Assembly: GCF_900564145.1 (NCBI RefSeq)
Contig: NZ_UOOB01000002.1
Coordinates: 496,001-560,000 of the forward strand
DNA: 64,000 bases
DNA from: Comamonas sp. lk
GTDB lineage: Bacteria; Pseudomonadota; Gammaproteobacteria; Burkholderiales; Burkholderiaceae_C
Reading direction: 5' to 3'
In this document: in pieces, positions 10,155 to 20,024 of the stretch
Numbering within the stretch: the first letter of the stretch is position 1
Layout of the letters: each line of letters begins with the position of its first letter
Translations under genes and position numbers: made by a program
The notes under the pieces: generated by a model
What the model was told of the DNA's origin: nothing
The model's input: only the letters and a program-made list of their open reading frames with translations
The model's database searches: none

Positions 10155-11098
10155 TGCAGCTTGGGATTCAGGGCGTCGCGCAGCCAGTCGCCGACGAGGT
10201 TCACGGCCAGGGCCAAGGCCAGCAGCACCAGCGAGGGGAACAGCAAAATCCACCATTCGCCGGAGAACAAAAAGCTCTGGCCGATGCGGATCAGCGTACC
10301 CAACGAAGGCGAGGTGGGCGGCAGGCCCACACCCAGATAGGACAACGTGGATTCGGCCACGATGGCATGGGCAAAACTGATGGTGGCAATCACCAGAATC
10401 GGCGCCAGCAAATTGGGCAGAATGTGTTTGGTCAGAATGGCAGTCTGCGAGCGACCTATCAGCTGAGCCGCCAGCACATAGTCTTTCTGCTTTTCCACCA
10501 TCACCGCGCCGCGCACGGTGCGCGCGTATTGCACCCAATCCGAGAGACCGATGGCGACAATGATGACGAACACCGCCATATCGTCACGGTAGCCCTCGGG
10601 CAGCAGGCCACGCGCAATGCCGAAGATCAGCAGCGCCACCAGGATCACCGGAAAGGTGAGCTGAATGTCGGCGATGCGCATCAAGAGCGTGTCGAACCAG
10701 CCGCCGGCATAGCCGGCAATCAGCCCCAGCGGCACGCCGATGACCAGGGACAGCGCCACGGCAGACACGCCGACGAACACCGACATGCGCAGGCCGTAGA
10801 GAATGGCGCTGAACAAGTCGCGCCCCTGATCGTCCGCACCCAGCGGGTAGAAGGCCTCACCCAGCCCTTGGCTCCAGGGCGGCGTGAACGCATCCATCAA
10901 ATCCAGGCTGGCGGGATCGAAAGGGTTTTGCCAAGCCAGCAGCGGCGCAAAAATCGTGGCCAGCACGATCAGCAGCAGCGTGCCGCAGGCCAGTTGCACC
11001 AGGCGCGACTTGGCAAAAGCGCGCTTGACCGGCGAATCGCTGGCCTTCCAGCCGCGTGGCAGCGCGGCCACGGGGTCTTGTTTGACTATCTCTGTCAT
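10151..11098 (-). CDS. ABC transporter permease, DppC/OppC type
   Basis: A 315-aa inner-membrane protein with an N-terminal helix (about 34-52) and a binding-protein-dependent permease core. The DppC-type opening sits before the first helix, and GADDQGRDLFSAILYGLRMS is the conserved periplasmic-to-core segment of this family. The EAA-like coupling loop lies around AAQLIGRSQTAILTKHILPN. It overlaps the ATPase by 4 bases and follows the DppB-type gene by 10 bases. It probably transports peptides, opines or amides; the substrate is not readable. Confidence 0.9.
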
Positions 11099-11108
11099 TA
11101 CCGCGCCC

Positions 11109-12074
11109 TTATTTCTTGCGTAGGCGGGGGTCCACCAACACGTACAAAAAGTCCACCAGCAGATTGATCACCACGTACAACAGCGCGATGAACATCAGAT
11201 AGGCAGCGATCAGCGGCACATCCACGCCCTGGATGGAGGAGATGAACAGCAGACCCACGCCAGGCCACTGAAACACGGTTTCGGTGACGATGGCAAACGC
11301 GATCAGCGAACCGATCTGCAGGCCGGCAATGGTGATGACGGGAATCAGCGTGTTGCGCAGCGCATGACCGAAGTACAGGTCTTTCTCCTTCAGGCCACGC
11401 GCACGGCCGAAGCGTATGTAGTCGGAGCGCAGCACCTCCAGCATCTCGGCCCGCACCAGCCGCATGATCAGCGTCATGTTGTAAAAGCCCAGCGTGATGG
11501 CCGGCATGATCAGGGCGGCCAGACCGGATGCGGTCAGCAAGCCGGTTTCCCAGCCGCCGATCTTCACCGTCTCGCCCCGACCAAAGGACGGCAGCCAGCG
11601 CAGCTCCACGGCAAACAGGTAAATCAGGCCGATGCCTATCAAAAACGTGGGCAGGGACACGCCGACCAGCGACACCGTCATGATGGCGCGGCTGAAAAAA
11701 CCGTCCTTGCGCAACGCGGTGTACACGCCCAGCACGATACCTATGGCCAGCGCGAACACGGCCGCGGTCAACGCCAGCTCCAGCGTGGCGGGCAGACGCT
11801 CGAAGATGATGTCGGCCACCGGGCGCTTCAGGCGATAGGAAATGCCCAGATCGCCTTGCAACACCTTGCCCACATAGTGCAGATACTGCAGCGGAACGGA
11901 TTTGTTGAAGCCCAGCTCTTCGGTGAGCGCTTCGCGCTCTTCGAGCGTCGCGTCCTCACCCAGCAGGCTGATGGTGGGATCGCCGATGTGGCGAAACACC
12001 ATGAAGGAAATAAAAGAGACGGCCAGCAGTACCAGGACTGACTGGCCCAGTCTGCGCAGCAGATGGACCAGCAT
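11109..12074 (-). CDS. ABC transporter permease, DppB type
   Basis: A 321-aa permease whose N-terminus (LLRRLGQSVLVLLAVSFISF) is the DppB-type first helix. A periplasmic stretch follows, with LGFNKSVPLQYLHYVGKVLQGDLGIS shortened here to its key residues L-x2-N and GDLG. Six transmembrane segments follow, with an EAA loop near ARGLKEKDLYFGHALRNTL. It forms the heterodimeric channel with the next gene. It starts 6 bases after the receptor gene stop in a tight operon. Confidence 0.9.
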   Translation of the reverse strand: MLVHLLRRLGQSVLVLLAVSFISFMVFRHIGDPTISLLGEDATLEEREALTEELGFNKSVPLQYLHYVGKVLQGDLGISYRLKRPVADIIFERLPATLELALTAAVFALAIGIVLGVYTALRKDGFFSRAIMTVSLVGVSLPTFLIGIGLIYLFAVELRWLPSFGRGETVKIGGWETGLLTASGLAALIMPAITLGFYNMTLIMRLVRAEMLEVLRSDYIRFGRARGLKEKDLYFGHALRNTLIPVITIAGLQIGSLIAFAIVTETVFQWPGVGLLFISSIQGVDVPLIAAYLMFIALLYVVINLLVDFLYVLVDPRLRKK

Positions 12075-12080
12075 GGGCGT

Positions 12081-13670
12081 TTACTTCACGAACTTCACGT
12101 CTTTGAACAAGATCGTGTTGTCGGGGTGAACCGGCACATTGATCTTCTTGACCGAGGCAAAGTGGATCACCTGATCGTGCAACGGAATGTAGAAACGCTC
12201 TTTCTGCACCACGCCCCAGATCTGCTTGATCGAGGCATCGCGCTTGGCCTTGTCGCTTTCGGAGGAGAGCGAAACAATCTGGGCATCCAGACCGGCATTG
12301 CTGTAGTGCGTGGCGTTCTGCGCGCCACGGCCCTCCTTGCCCCGGGTGGCAACCAAAAAGTCGAAGATATAGGCCGAGTCATAAGTGGGCACGCCCCAGC
12401 CATAGAGGTAGAGGTCGCTTTCCGCCTTCACGATGGCCACGCTGTGCATGGCGATGGGGCGGGCCGAGACTTCGGTCTTGATACCTACGCGGCCCAGGAA
12501 ACCGGCCACGGCCGTGCTGATGGCCTCGTCGTTCACATAACGATCATTGGGCGTGTGCAGCGTGATGGTGAAGCCATTGGGATAGCCGGCCTCGGCCAGC
12601 AACGCCTTGGCCTTGGCCACATCGGCCTTGGGATAGGCGGCCATGGCCTTGTCATAGCCGTTGACAAAGGACGGAGCCATCACCCCCGAAGGAATGGACA
12701 GGCCGCGCATCACCGAACGCCGGATGGCGTCGCGGTCTATGGCCAGCTCCATCGCCTGGCGCACCTTGAGGTCGGCCAGCGGGTTCTTGCCCTTCACATT
12801 GCTGCTCTTGAGCTCGGCAGCGCCCACGTTCAGTCCCAGAAAGATGGAGCGGTTTTCCGGCCCTTCGTTGATGCGCAGCTTGCTCTCCTGCTTCAGGCGT
12901 GCCACATCCTGGGCGGGAATATCCTGGGCAAAGTCCACTTCACCCGAGAGCAGCGCGGCCACGCGCGTGGCGGGCGACTTGATGGGCAGATAGACCAGCT
13001 CGGTCACCTGCAGCGGTGCCACCCCCTTGCCCCAGTAACCGGGGTTGAGCTTCATCACCGTCCTGGAATCCACTTCGCGGCTGGCCAATACATAAGGGCC
13101 GGTGCCGTTGGCGGCGCGGGTGGCACCGTTTTCGGTCTTGGTGGTGGCATCCTGCGTGTCCACCGCGCCGTTGTCCCTGGCCCACTTCTCGCTCATGATG
13201 AAGAGGTTGGTCAGGTTGTTCGGAAAGATCAGGTTCGGGCCCTTGGTCTTGACCTGCACCGTCAGATCATCCACGGCCTTGATATCTTCCACCGAGGCCA
13301 GCAGCGACTTGACCTGTGAATTCGGTCCCTTGGCCCGGTTCAGCGAGAACACCACATCCTTGGCGGTGAACGGCGTGCCGTCATGGAACTTCACGTTGGG
13401 GCGCAGCTTGAACTCCCAGACACTGGGATCGCTGGTCATCTTCCACGAGGTGGCCAGCAGCGGCACCAGCTTGCCGTCCGCACTGCGGTTCACCAGCGTC
13501 TCGTACATCTGGTGCATCAGCACAAAGTTGGTGCCGGTATTGAACACATGGGGGTCCAGCGTGGTCACGTCAGACGAACGTGCCCAGCGCACGGTTTCGG
13601 CCTGGGCCAGGCCCGCAGCAGTCAACAGGCCAGCGGCCAACAGGGCAGTGCCCAGGGTCTTCAAGTTCAT
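12081..13670 (-). CDS. Periplasmic receptor of a peptide-type ABC importer (SBP_bac_5)
   Basis: A 529-aa solute-binding protein with a Sec signal peptide (about 1-24, ending LAQA). The mature start ETVRWARSSDVTTLDPHV is characteristic of the family-5 dipeptide/opine receptors, as is FHDGTPFTAKDVVFSLNRA. The ATG at 13670 is chosen because it starts the signal peptide and has GGAGA just upstream; the frame is open to 13730. It is the first gene of a receptor-DppB-DppC-fused ATPase operon. The ligand is unknown; no peptidase gene is part of the operon. Confidence 0.9.
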   Translation of the reverse strand: MNLKTLGTALLAAGLLTAAGLAQAETVRWARSSDVTTLDPHVFNTGTNFVLMHQMYETLVNRSADGKLVPLLATSWKMTSDPSVWEFKLRPNVKFHDGTPFTAKDVVFSLNRAKGPNSQVKSLLASVEDIKAVDDLTVQVKTKGPNLIFPNNLTNLFIMSEKWARDNGAVDTQDATTKTENGATRAANGTGPYVLASREVDSRTVMKLNPGYWGKGVAPLQVTELVYLPIKSPATRVAALLSGEVDFAQDIPAQDVARLKQESKLRINEGPENRSIFLGLNVGAAELKSSNVKGKNPLADLKVRQAMELAIDRDAIRRSVMRGLSIPSGVMAPSFVNGYDKAMAAYPKADVAKAKALLAEAGYPNGFTITLHTPNDRYVNDEAISTAVAGFLGRVGIKTEVSARPIAMHSVAIVKAESDLYLYGWGVPTYDSAYIFDFLVATRGKEGRGAQNATHYSNAGLDAQIVSLSSESDKAKRDASIKQIWGVVQKERFYIPLHDQVIHFASVKKINVPVHPDNTILFKDVKFVK

Positions 13671-14069
13671 GGAGGTCTCCAACAAAGAGGAATCTTCAAA
13701 CGCCGCGATGGCATCTTGCAAACCTGGCATGTAGTCGTCTTTTTATAACCAGAAGTTTTTTATATCACTTAAATAATTACTAAAAGTTATTTTTAAATGA
13801 ATGAAACGTGCACTTGGCCCGTCTCAGGCTATAGAGCAAGCAATCGGCGTACCAAATTCCCCGAGAAAGCCAAGGCCCATCTCCAAAGGAAAAAACCGGC
13901 GTCCGGCATCCGGAACGCCTTGCCCATCAATGGGCGCGGCCGCTTTGCCGACTCGGCATCCGATGTTTCCCCTGTGAGCACCAAACAACGCCCGCCTTGC
14001 CAACAACAGGCTTTGTTTGCAAGACAATGGCTTCCGATACCAACTACCCACGCCGTCTGCGCTCCCGCC
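13671..14069. promoter_or_regulatory. Divergent intergenic region with AT-rich promoter zone
   Basis: This 399-bp gap lies between the ABC receptor gene (leftward) and the histidine phosphatase gene (rightward). Bases 13737-13797 are markedly AT-rich compared with the surroundings and probably hold the promoter of the ABC operon. I cannot fix a -35/-10 pair. The frame of the phosphatase is open back to 13797, but the extra translation has no recognisable content and I do not count it as coding. Confidence 0.4.
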
Positions 14070-14711
14070 ATGCACGTCACGCGCCTCATTGCCATCCGCC
14101 ACGGTGAGACCACCTGGAACGTCGATGGCCGCCTTCAGGGTCACCTGGACGTACCGCTCAACGACATAGGCCTGTGGCAGGCCCAGCAGGCTGCCAAGGC
14201 CCTGGCCGATGAAAGCATTGCTGCCATCTACAGCAGCGACTTGCAGCGCGCCTATGTCACGGCGCAGGCCGTGGCCCAGGTCAGCGGAGCACCGTTGACG
14301 GCCGATGCCGGCTTGCGCGAGCGCAGCTTTGGCGAGTTTCAAGGCCAGACCTTCAAGCAGATCGAAGTCAGCCATCCCGAGGTTGCCCATCTGTGGCGTA
14401 CCCGCGATCCACACTTCGCCATGGGCGGCAGCGGCGAATCGCTACTCGCCCTGCGCGAGCGCATTGCGCAGACGGTCAATCGCATCGCCAGCCAGCACGA
14501 AGGCGAGCAAATCGTGCTCGTGGCCCATGGCGGCGTGCTGGATATTCTTTATCGGCTGGCGACGCGCCAGGAGTTGCAGGCTCCGCGCAGCTGGGAGCTG
14601 GGCAACGCCGCCATCAACCGCCTGCTCTGGACCCCGGAAGGCCTGACTTTGGTAGGCTGGGCCGATACTGCACACCTGAACCAAGGCAGCCGCGATGAAA
14701 TCCATTCCTGA
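14070..14711 (+). CDS. Histidine phosphatase family protein (phosphoglycerate mutase-like)
   Basis: A 213-aa cytosolic phosphatase of the dPGM/cobC superfamily. The catalytic RHGET sits at 10-14 and the second active-site histidine at about 153 (VAHGGVLD). GRLQGHLDVPLNDIG is the family's substrate-side loop. The ATG at 14070 puts RHG at the usual distance from the N-terminus; the longer frame is not supported. Its last 17 bases overlap the aldolase gene, suggesting coupled expression. The substrate could be a sugar phosphate, 3-phosphoglycerate or alpha-ribazole phosphate; no cobalamin genes are nearby. Confidence 0.88.
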   Translation: MHVTRLIAIRHGETTWNVDGRLQGHLDVPLNDIGLWQAQQAAKALADESIAAIYSSDLQRAYVTAQAVAQVSGAPLTADAGLRERSFGEFQGQTFKQIEVSHPEVAHLWRTRDPHFAMGGSGESLLALRERIAQTVNRIASQHEGEQIVLVAHGGVLDILYRLATRQELQAPRSWELGNAAINRLLWTPEGLTLVGWADTAHLNQGSRDEIHS

Positions 14712-15879
14712 ACACCTTCAAGCCCTAGTGGGCCAGGCCGTCAAGCGCATCGATACCCCGGCGCTGGTGATCGACCTGGACGCCATGGATCGCAATATCG
14801 AGCGCATGGCCCGCTTTGCCCAGCAGCACGGCGTGTTCTGGCGTCCTCATGCCAAGCTGCACAAATGCGCCCATATCGCCCTACTGCTGGAGCATGCAGG
14901 CGCCTGCGGCCACTGCGTGCAAAAAGTCTCGGAGGCCGAAGCGCTGGCCGAAGGCGGCGTGAACAATATCTTCATCAGCAACGAAGTCATCGCCCCCCTC
15001 AAGCTGGCACGCGCTGCCCGCCTAGCCCAGTGGCTGAGCACACGCGGCGGCAGGCTGGCGATTGCCGTGGACGGCATGGAAGGCGTGGCAAGGCTGGCAC
15101 AGGCCATGAAGGACGCTGGCGCGGCCGAATCGGCCATCGATGTGCTGGTGGAAATCAATGTGGGCCAGAACCGCTGCGGCGCCGAACCCGGTGCAGCCGC
15201 CGTGGCGATTGCCCAGGCCATAAAGGCCGAGCCCCAGCTGCACTTTGCAGGCCTGCAGGCCTATCACGGCGGCGCCCAGCATCTGCGCACAGCCCAGGAG
15301 CGCAAGGCGGCGATTGCCGAAGTACTCAGACTGGTCAAGCTCTGCAGCCATGAATTCAGCCGCGCCGGCATGGCCATCCCCCTGATTACGGGAGCAGGCA
15401 CCGGCACCATGGTCAACGAAGCCGGCAGCGGCGTGTATGGCGAGATTCAGCCCGGCTCGTTTCTGTTCATGGATGCTGACTACGCGGCCAATGAACGCGA
15501 CGCGGCCCAGCCCGTGTTCGAGCATGCGCTGTATGTGAAGACCCAGGTCATGTCGGTCAGCAACGACCATGCCGTCTGCGACGCCGGCCACAAGGCCCAC
15601 GCCATTGACTCGGGCTTGCCCAGACTGCATGCCCTGGCGGCCGAGCATGCGCTGCGCTTTGCCAACGGCGGCGACGAGCACGGCGTGCTGCACCCGGACA
15701 ACGCCGCAGGCAATACCAGCGGCTGGCTGCCGGTCCTGGGCGAGACGCTATGGCTGATTCCCGGCCATTGCGACCCTACCGTCAATCTGCACGATTTTCT
15801 GATCGGCGTACGCGGCGGGCGCCTCAAAGGCGTGGTCGAGCGCATCTTCAGCGTGGATGGACGCGGCGCGCTGACTTGA
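14695..15879 (+). CDS. D-threonine aldolase / D-serine dehydratase-like PLP enzyme
   Basis: A 394-aa fold-type III (alanine-racemase-fold) PLP enzyme. RPHAKLHK contains the Schiff-base lysine (K54). The C-terminal domain carries the metal-site pattern GHCDP in IPGHCDPTVNLHD. The family splits D-beta-hydroxy amino acids (D-threonine to glycine and acetaldehyde) or dehydrates D-serine or D-3-hydroxyaspartate; sequence alone does not decide. The ATG at 14695 overlaps the phosphatase gene. A role in catabolising D-amino acids is inferred. Confidence 0.88.
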   Translation: MKSIPEHLQALVGQAVKRIDTPALVIDLDAMDRNIERMARFAQQHGVFWRPHAKLHKCAHIALLLEHAGACGHCVQKVSEAEALAEGGVNNIFISNEVIAPLKLARAARLAQWLSTRGGRLAIAVDGMEGVARLAQAMKDAGAAESAIDVLVEINVGQNRCGAEPGAAAVAIAQAIKAEPQLHFAGLQAYHGGAQHLRTAQERKAAIAEVLRLVKLCSHEFSRAGMAIPLITGAGTGTMVNEAGSGVYGEIQPGSFLFMDADYAANERDAAQPVFEHALYVKTQVMSVSNDHAVCDAGHKAHAIDSGLPRLHALAAEHALRFANGGDEHGVLHPDNAAGNTSGWLPVLGETLWLIPGHCDPTVNLHDFLIGVRGGRLKGVVERIFSVDGRGALT

Positions 15880-16008
15880 CACCCGGGTCGGGACATTGAT
15901 GGCCTTCCTAGATACAACAGGCCTGCCAGGCTGCAGGTAAAAAAGGAGGAGAGCCATCCGCTTGAATGAGCTCTCAAGCATCCTAGTGACACCTTGAAGT
16001 GCCTGGCC

Positions 16009-17382
16009 TCAAGCCGCAATTTTTTGCGGCAACTGGGATTGCAAACGGCGCAATGCTGCGGGGTGCTGAGGCCTCTCAAGGCCCAGGTGCTCGCGCAACG
16101 TTCGCCCCTCGTACTCGGTGCGAAACAGGCCGCGACGGCGCAACTCGGGTACCACGAGTTCGATGAAATCATCCAGGCCGCCCGGAAACCAGGGGCCCAT
16201 GATGTTGAAACCGTCGGCACCACCCTCCTCGAACCACTGCTGCAGCTGGTCTGCAATCGTCTGCGGCGTACCCACAACCTGCTGATGCCCGCGTGCACCG
16301 GCAATCTTCAGATACAGCTGGCGAATGCTCAACCCATCGCGACGCGCCAGATCGATCAGCAAGCGTTGACGGCTTTGCGGGCCTTGAGTGGGTGGAAGCT
16401 CGGGCAGCGGCCCATCCACCGGGTAGGCCGACAAATCCACCTCGCCCGAGATACCGGCCAGCAGTGAAAGACCCACCACAGGATCGATCAGCGCCTGCAA
16501 CTGCTCGAACTTCGCATCTGCCTCCTCCTGTGTGCGACCGACGACAGGAAAAATACCCGGCATGATCTTCACATCATCGGCATGGCGCCCATGGTGCTGC
16601 ACTCTGGACTTGATGTCAGCGTAAAAGCTCTTGGCCTCGTCAAAAGTCTGGTGGGCCACAAAGATGACCTCGGCGGTGCGCGCGGCCAGTTCGCGTCCGT
16701 CCTCCGATGCCCCGGCCTGCACCACCACCGGCCTACCCTGAGGAGAGCGCGCCACATTCAGCGGCCCCCTCACTTGAAAATGAGGCCCTTGGTGGTTCAA
16801 GGTGTGCAGCTTGTCGGTATCCAGGTAAATGCCTTGGCTTGGGTCACGCACGAATGCATCATCTTCCCAGCTGTCCCACAGCCCCGTCACCACATCGTGG
16901 AACTCTTGGGCCCGGCGATAACGATCTGCATGCGCGAACTGAGCCGTGCGACTGAAATTGAGCGCTTCGGCGTTGGTCGCCGAAGTCACCAGATTCCAGC
17001 CTGCCCGACCACCGGAAATCTGATCCAGCGAAGCGAATTTTCGTGCCAGGTTGTAGGGTTCGTGATAGCTGGTGGAAGCCGTGGCAATCAGCCCTATGCG
17101 TTCAGTCACGGCGGCCAGCGCCGACAGCAGCGTCAGCGGCTCGAACTGATCGCTGCGCGCAGTACGCGACAGCGCCGCCAGGTTTTCGGAGCGCACAGCC
17201 ACCCCATCGGCCAGAAAGACGGCATCGAATTTGGCGGCCTCGGCTTTTTGCGCCAGCTGTACATAGTGGCGAAAATTGACACCCGCATCGGCCTGTGCCT
17301 GTGGATGACGCCAGCCTGCAATATGGTGGCCTGTCTGCATGAGAAACGCACCGAGCTTGATCTGCTTTTTCTTGGTTGTCAT
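16009..17382 (-). CDS. LLM-class FMN-dependent monooxygenase (NtaA/SnaA/DszA family)
   Basis: A 457-aa member of the two-component flavin monooxygenases that use FMNH2 from a separate reductase. The N-terminus KKQIKLGAFLMQTGHH and the internal pattern ISGGRAGWNLVTSATNAEALNF are typical of the nitrilotriacetate/dibenzothiophene-sulfone/pristinamycin subgroup. So are AGASEDGRELAARTAEVIFV and the TPQTIADQLQQWFEEGGADGF tail. Members cleave C-S or C-N bonds or oxidise ring compounds. The next genes leftward-encoded upstream are an SsuABC-like importer, so an organosulfur substrate is the leading guess. No flavin reductase gene is in the cluster. Confidence 0.88.
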   Translation of the reverse strand: MTTKKKQIKLGAFLMQTGHHIAGWRHPQAQADAGVNFRHYVQLAQKAEAAKFDAVFLADGVAVRSENLAALSRTARSDQFEPLTLLSALAAVTERIGLIATASTSYHEPYNLARKFASLDQISGGRAGWNLVTSATNAEALNFSRTAQFAHADRYRRAQEFHDVVTGLWDSWEDDAFVRDPSQGIYLDTDKLHTLNHQGPHFQVRGPLNVARSPQGRPVVVQAGASEDGRELAARTAEVIFVAHQTFDEAKSFYADIKSRVQHHGRHADDVKIMPGIFPVVGRTQEEADAKFEQLQALIDPVVGLSLLAGISGEVDLSAYPVDGPLPELPPTQGPQSRQRLLIDLARRDGLSIRQLYLKIAGARGHQQVVGTPQTIADQLQQWFEEGGADGFNIMGPWFPGGLDDFIELVVPELRRRGLFRTEYEGRTLREHLGLERPQHPAALRRLQSQLPQKIAA

Positions 17383-17416
17383 TGATGGCTTTCAGTTGGA
17401 AGAATGAATACGGAAA

Positions 17417-18277
17417 TCACCAGGCAAAGCGGACAGGCTCGCCGAATGCAAAAGATGGCAAGGGCAGACGCTCGGCCGGCGGCACGTCAGCCGGACCGCG
17501 CCTGTCGGGGCCCAGAAAATCAGCGAGAACATCGTCGCGAATGCGGATGAATTCGGGATCGCTGCGATTGCGAGGGTGGGCCAGAGGAACTTCAGCGATG
17601 CGCCGGACACGGCCGGGATGCGGCTCCATCACGACCACCCGGTCACCCAGAAACACGGCTTCCTCCACGTCGTGGGTGACCAGCAGCATGGTGATGCCTT
17701 CTTTTTGCCAGATCCGCTGCAGCTCGCCCTGCAAACGTGTGCGGGTCAGCGCATCCAGCGCGCCAAACGGTTCGTCCAGCAACAACACCCGAGGGCGATT
17801 GACGAGGCCGCGCGCAATTGCCACACGCTGCGCCATGCCGCCGGAGATCTGATGCGGAAAGGATTTCTCGAAGCCTTCAAGCCCGACCAGGGCTACATGC
17901 TCTGCAATCAGCTCGCGCTTTTGCGCTGCAGAGAAAGCCGCATTGCGCAGACCCACGCCTATGTTCTGCTCCACCGTGAGCCAAGGGAAAAGACGGTGGT
18001 CTTGAAACACGATGCCTCTATCCAGGCTGGCGCCGGTGATGCGCTCGCCGCCCAGTTCGATCTGGCCGTCGTATTGGGTATCGAGCCCCAGCACCAGACG
18101 CAGCAGCGTGGACTTGCCGCAGCCGCTGGCCCCCACAATGCTGACGAACTCGCCAGCGGGAATATGCAGATCGATGTCCTTTAACACCTGCAGACTGCCA
18201 TCCTCGGATTGCCTGCTGTCGAACTGCTTGGATGCGACGTGAATACGCAGATCATCTTCGGTAATCGTTGTGACCAT
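17417..18277 (-). CDS. ABC transporter ATPase, SsuB/TauB type
   Basis: A 286-aa importer ATPase. Walker A is GASGCGKST at 49-57, the Q-loop follows in FQDHRLFPWLTV, the signature ISGGMAQR lies near 145 and Walker B LLLDEPFGALD just after. These short-loop features match the nitrate/sulfonate/taurine class. It lies 34 bp upstream of the monooxygenase gene in the same direction and should energise the two permeases encoded just upstream. Confidence 0.9.
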   Translation of the reverse strand: MVTTITEDDLRIHVASKQFDSRQSEDGSLQVLKDIDLHIPAGEFVSIVGASGCGKSTLLRLVLGLDTQYDGQIELGGERITGASLDRGIVFQDHRLFPWLTVEQNIGVGLRNAAFSAAQKRELIAEHVALVGLEGFEKSFPHQISGGMAQRVAIARGLVNRPRVLLLDEPFGALDALTRTRLQGELQRIWQKEGITMLLVTHDVEEAVFLGDRVVVMEPHPGRVRRIAEVPLAHPRNRSDPEFIRIRDDVLADFLGPDRRGPADVPPAERLPLPSFAFGEPVRFAW

Positions 18278-18310
18278 GGTGCTTTGCTTTCTTGAGAATT
18301 GAAGCCAATG

Positions 18311-19183
18311 TCAGCGGCCCAGGCGCCGGGCCAGAGCGCGCTCGAGCACACGAGCGCTGGCATTCATGAGCCAGCCTACGAAGCCGATGGTGAACATGCC
18401 GAACAGCACCAGATCCATACGGAAATGCTCGCTGCCTTCGATCAGAAAATTGCCCACGCCACGGCCTGCTACCAGCAGATACTCCGCACCAATAGTGGCC
18501 AGCCAGGAATACACCAGCGCCAGATAAAGGCCGGTGAAAATCGACGGCGCCGCCGATGGCAGAACCACATGCCAGATCGTCTGCGCACGCGTGTAGCCAT
18601 AGACACGTGCGACCTCCAGCAAGTGGAGTGGTGTGTTGCGTATGCCATCTGTCGTGTTGACTACCACCGGCACCAGAGCCGCCAGCGACAGAAACACCAC
18701 CTTGGCGACATCGCCCAGGCCGAACCAGACCGAAATCAGCGGAATCCAGGCAAACAGCGATATTTGCTTGAAGGTGTTGAAGCTGGGCCCCACCATGCGA
18801 TTGAAGCGAGGCCACAGGCCCAGCAGCCCGCCCAGAACCAGGCCGCCGGAAGTACCGATCAAAAAACCCGTCAGCTCGCGCAGCAGACTAGCCCTGAGGT
18901 TGAGCCACAGTTGCCCGCTGGCAATCAGCTCCCAGCCCGTCTCGAACACCTGGGCGGGAGACACCAGCAGCGCCGAGTTCACCAGCTCCAGCCGCGATGC
19001 CAGCGACCACAGCAGCAAGGCTGCAACGGGAACCACCAGGCCGCGCCAGCGTGTGAACCTTGTGTTGCTGCTGCGCGGCTCGGCGGATTCTTCACAGCTG
19101 CTGCACTGGACTGCTGACTGCTTGTCGGCAGCAACCGACGGCAGCCGTCCGACCGTCTGCAATGAAGTCAATAGGGTGCTCAT
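18311..19183 (-). CDS. ABC transporter permease, SsuC/TauC type (second of two)
   Basis: A 290-aa inner-membrane permease with about six helices. A long cytosolic N-terminus (about 35 residues) precedes the first helix. The EAA-type loop is LEVARVYGYTRAQTIWHVVLPSAAPSI. It overlaps the other permease gene by 4 bases (ATGA), so both are made together. SsuC and TauC importers usually have one permease that dimerises; a co-translated, non-identical partner suggests a heterodimeric channel here (inference). Confidence 0.88.
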   Translation of the reverse strand: MSTLLTSLQTVGRLPSVAADKQSAVQCSSCEESAEPRSSNTRFTRWRGLVVPVAALLLWSLASRLELVNSALLVSPAQVFETGWELIASGQLWLNLRASLLRELTGFLIGTSGGLVLGGLLGLWPRFNRMVGPSFNTFKQISLFAWIPLISVWFGLGDVAKVVFLSLAALVPVVVNTTDGIRNTPLHLLEVARVYGYTRAQTIWHVVLPSAAPSIFTGLYLALVYSWLATIGAEYLLVAGRGVGNFLIEGSEHFRMDLVLFGMFTIGFVGWLMNASARVLERALARRLGR

Positions 19184-20019
19184 AGTGCAATCCTTGAAGT
19201 GGCAGGCACGGCGCCATGGCGCGCAGCAATACGCCGCTCGGCGTAGTCCAGAAGACGATCAAAGGCATAACCACCAGCGCCCACGATGATGACTGCCGCC
19301 ATCACCAGATCGAGCTGGAACAGTTGACGGCCGTAGACGATGAGATAGCCCAGACCTTCGCTGGAGGCGACCAGCTCCACCACCACCAGGGACAGCCAGG
19401 CCTTGGTAAATCCCAAACGCAGCGCCGTGAACAAGGTGGGCAAGGCCGTGGGCACCACGATCTCCAGTACCTGCTGGTGCTTCGAGTACCCGTAAACCTG
19501 CCCGACTTCGAGCAAGGTGGCGGGTGCCTGGCGAAAACCCTGCAGCGTGCCCAGCGTCACCGGCACCAGCGCAGCCTTGGCGATGAGTATGTATTTCAAG
19601 GGTTCGCCAATGCCGACCAGCAACAGCACAAAAGGCATCCAGCCCAGAACGGGGATCTGCACCAGCGCGTTGAAAGTCGGAAGCAAATAGGCTTCCATCG
19701 TTTTCGACAAACCCATGGCCGTACCCAGCAACAGCCCCAGCAGGCTGCCTGCCAAAAAGCCCACCAGCACGCGCTGCAGGCTGGCTTGCGCATGCAGCCA
19801 CAGGTCGCCACTCGTCGCCAGCTCGCACAGCGTCTCCCAGACAAACTGCGGCGGCGGCAACACCTGGGCGGAAATCCACCCCTGGGCGGCACCCACTGCC
19901 CACAAGGCAAACAGGGCAAGCGGCAGCCAGAAAGGATCGGCCGCTTGCAACAGGCTTTGCAAGCGCCAGCGGCTATTCACATCCAGCGCTCCAAATGGGG
20001 AAGCAAGAGTCTTTGCCAT
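19180..20019 (-). CDS. ABC transporter permease, SsuC/TauC type (first of two)
   Basis: A 279-aa permease paralogous to its neighbour. The EAA loop LEVGQVYGYSKHQQVLEIVVPTALPTL aligns with the partner's. The first helix is near residue 36. It is encoded 5 bp downstream of the receptor gene and overlaps the second permease. The core (LGWMPFVLLLVGIGEPLKYILI) matches the partner's LFAWIPLISVWFGLGDVAKV segment, showing divergence after duplication rather than identity. Confidence 0.88.
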   Translation of the reverse strand: MAKTLASPFGALDVNSRWRLQSLLQAADPFWLPLALFALWAVGAAQGWISAQVLPPPQFVWETLCELATSGDLWLHAQASLQRVLVGFLAGSLLGLLLGTAMGLSKTMEAYLLPTFNALVQIPVLGWMPFVLLLVGIGEPLKYILIAKAALVPVTLGTLQGFRQAPATLLEVGQVYGYSKHQQVLEIVVPTALPTLFTALRLGFTKAWLSLVVVELVASSEGLGYLIVYGRQLFQLDLVMAAVIIVGAGGYAFDRLLDYAERRIAARHGAVPATSRIAL

Positions 20020-20024
20020 GCTAT

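Noticed and set aside
12063..13319. Rightward open frame opposite the ABC receptor gene
   Set aside because: Shadow of the receptor, which has a signal peptide and the family-5 motifs.
16015..16033. GCCGCAA/TTGCGGC hairpin as a terminator
   Set aside because: It lies within the last codons of the monooxygenase gene and has no T-run after the stem in either direction.
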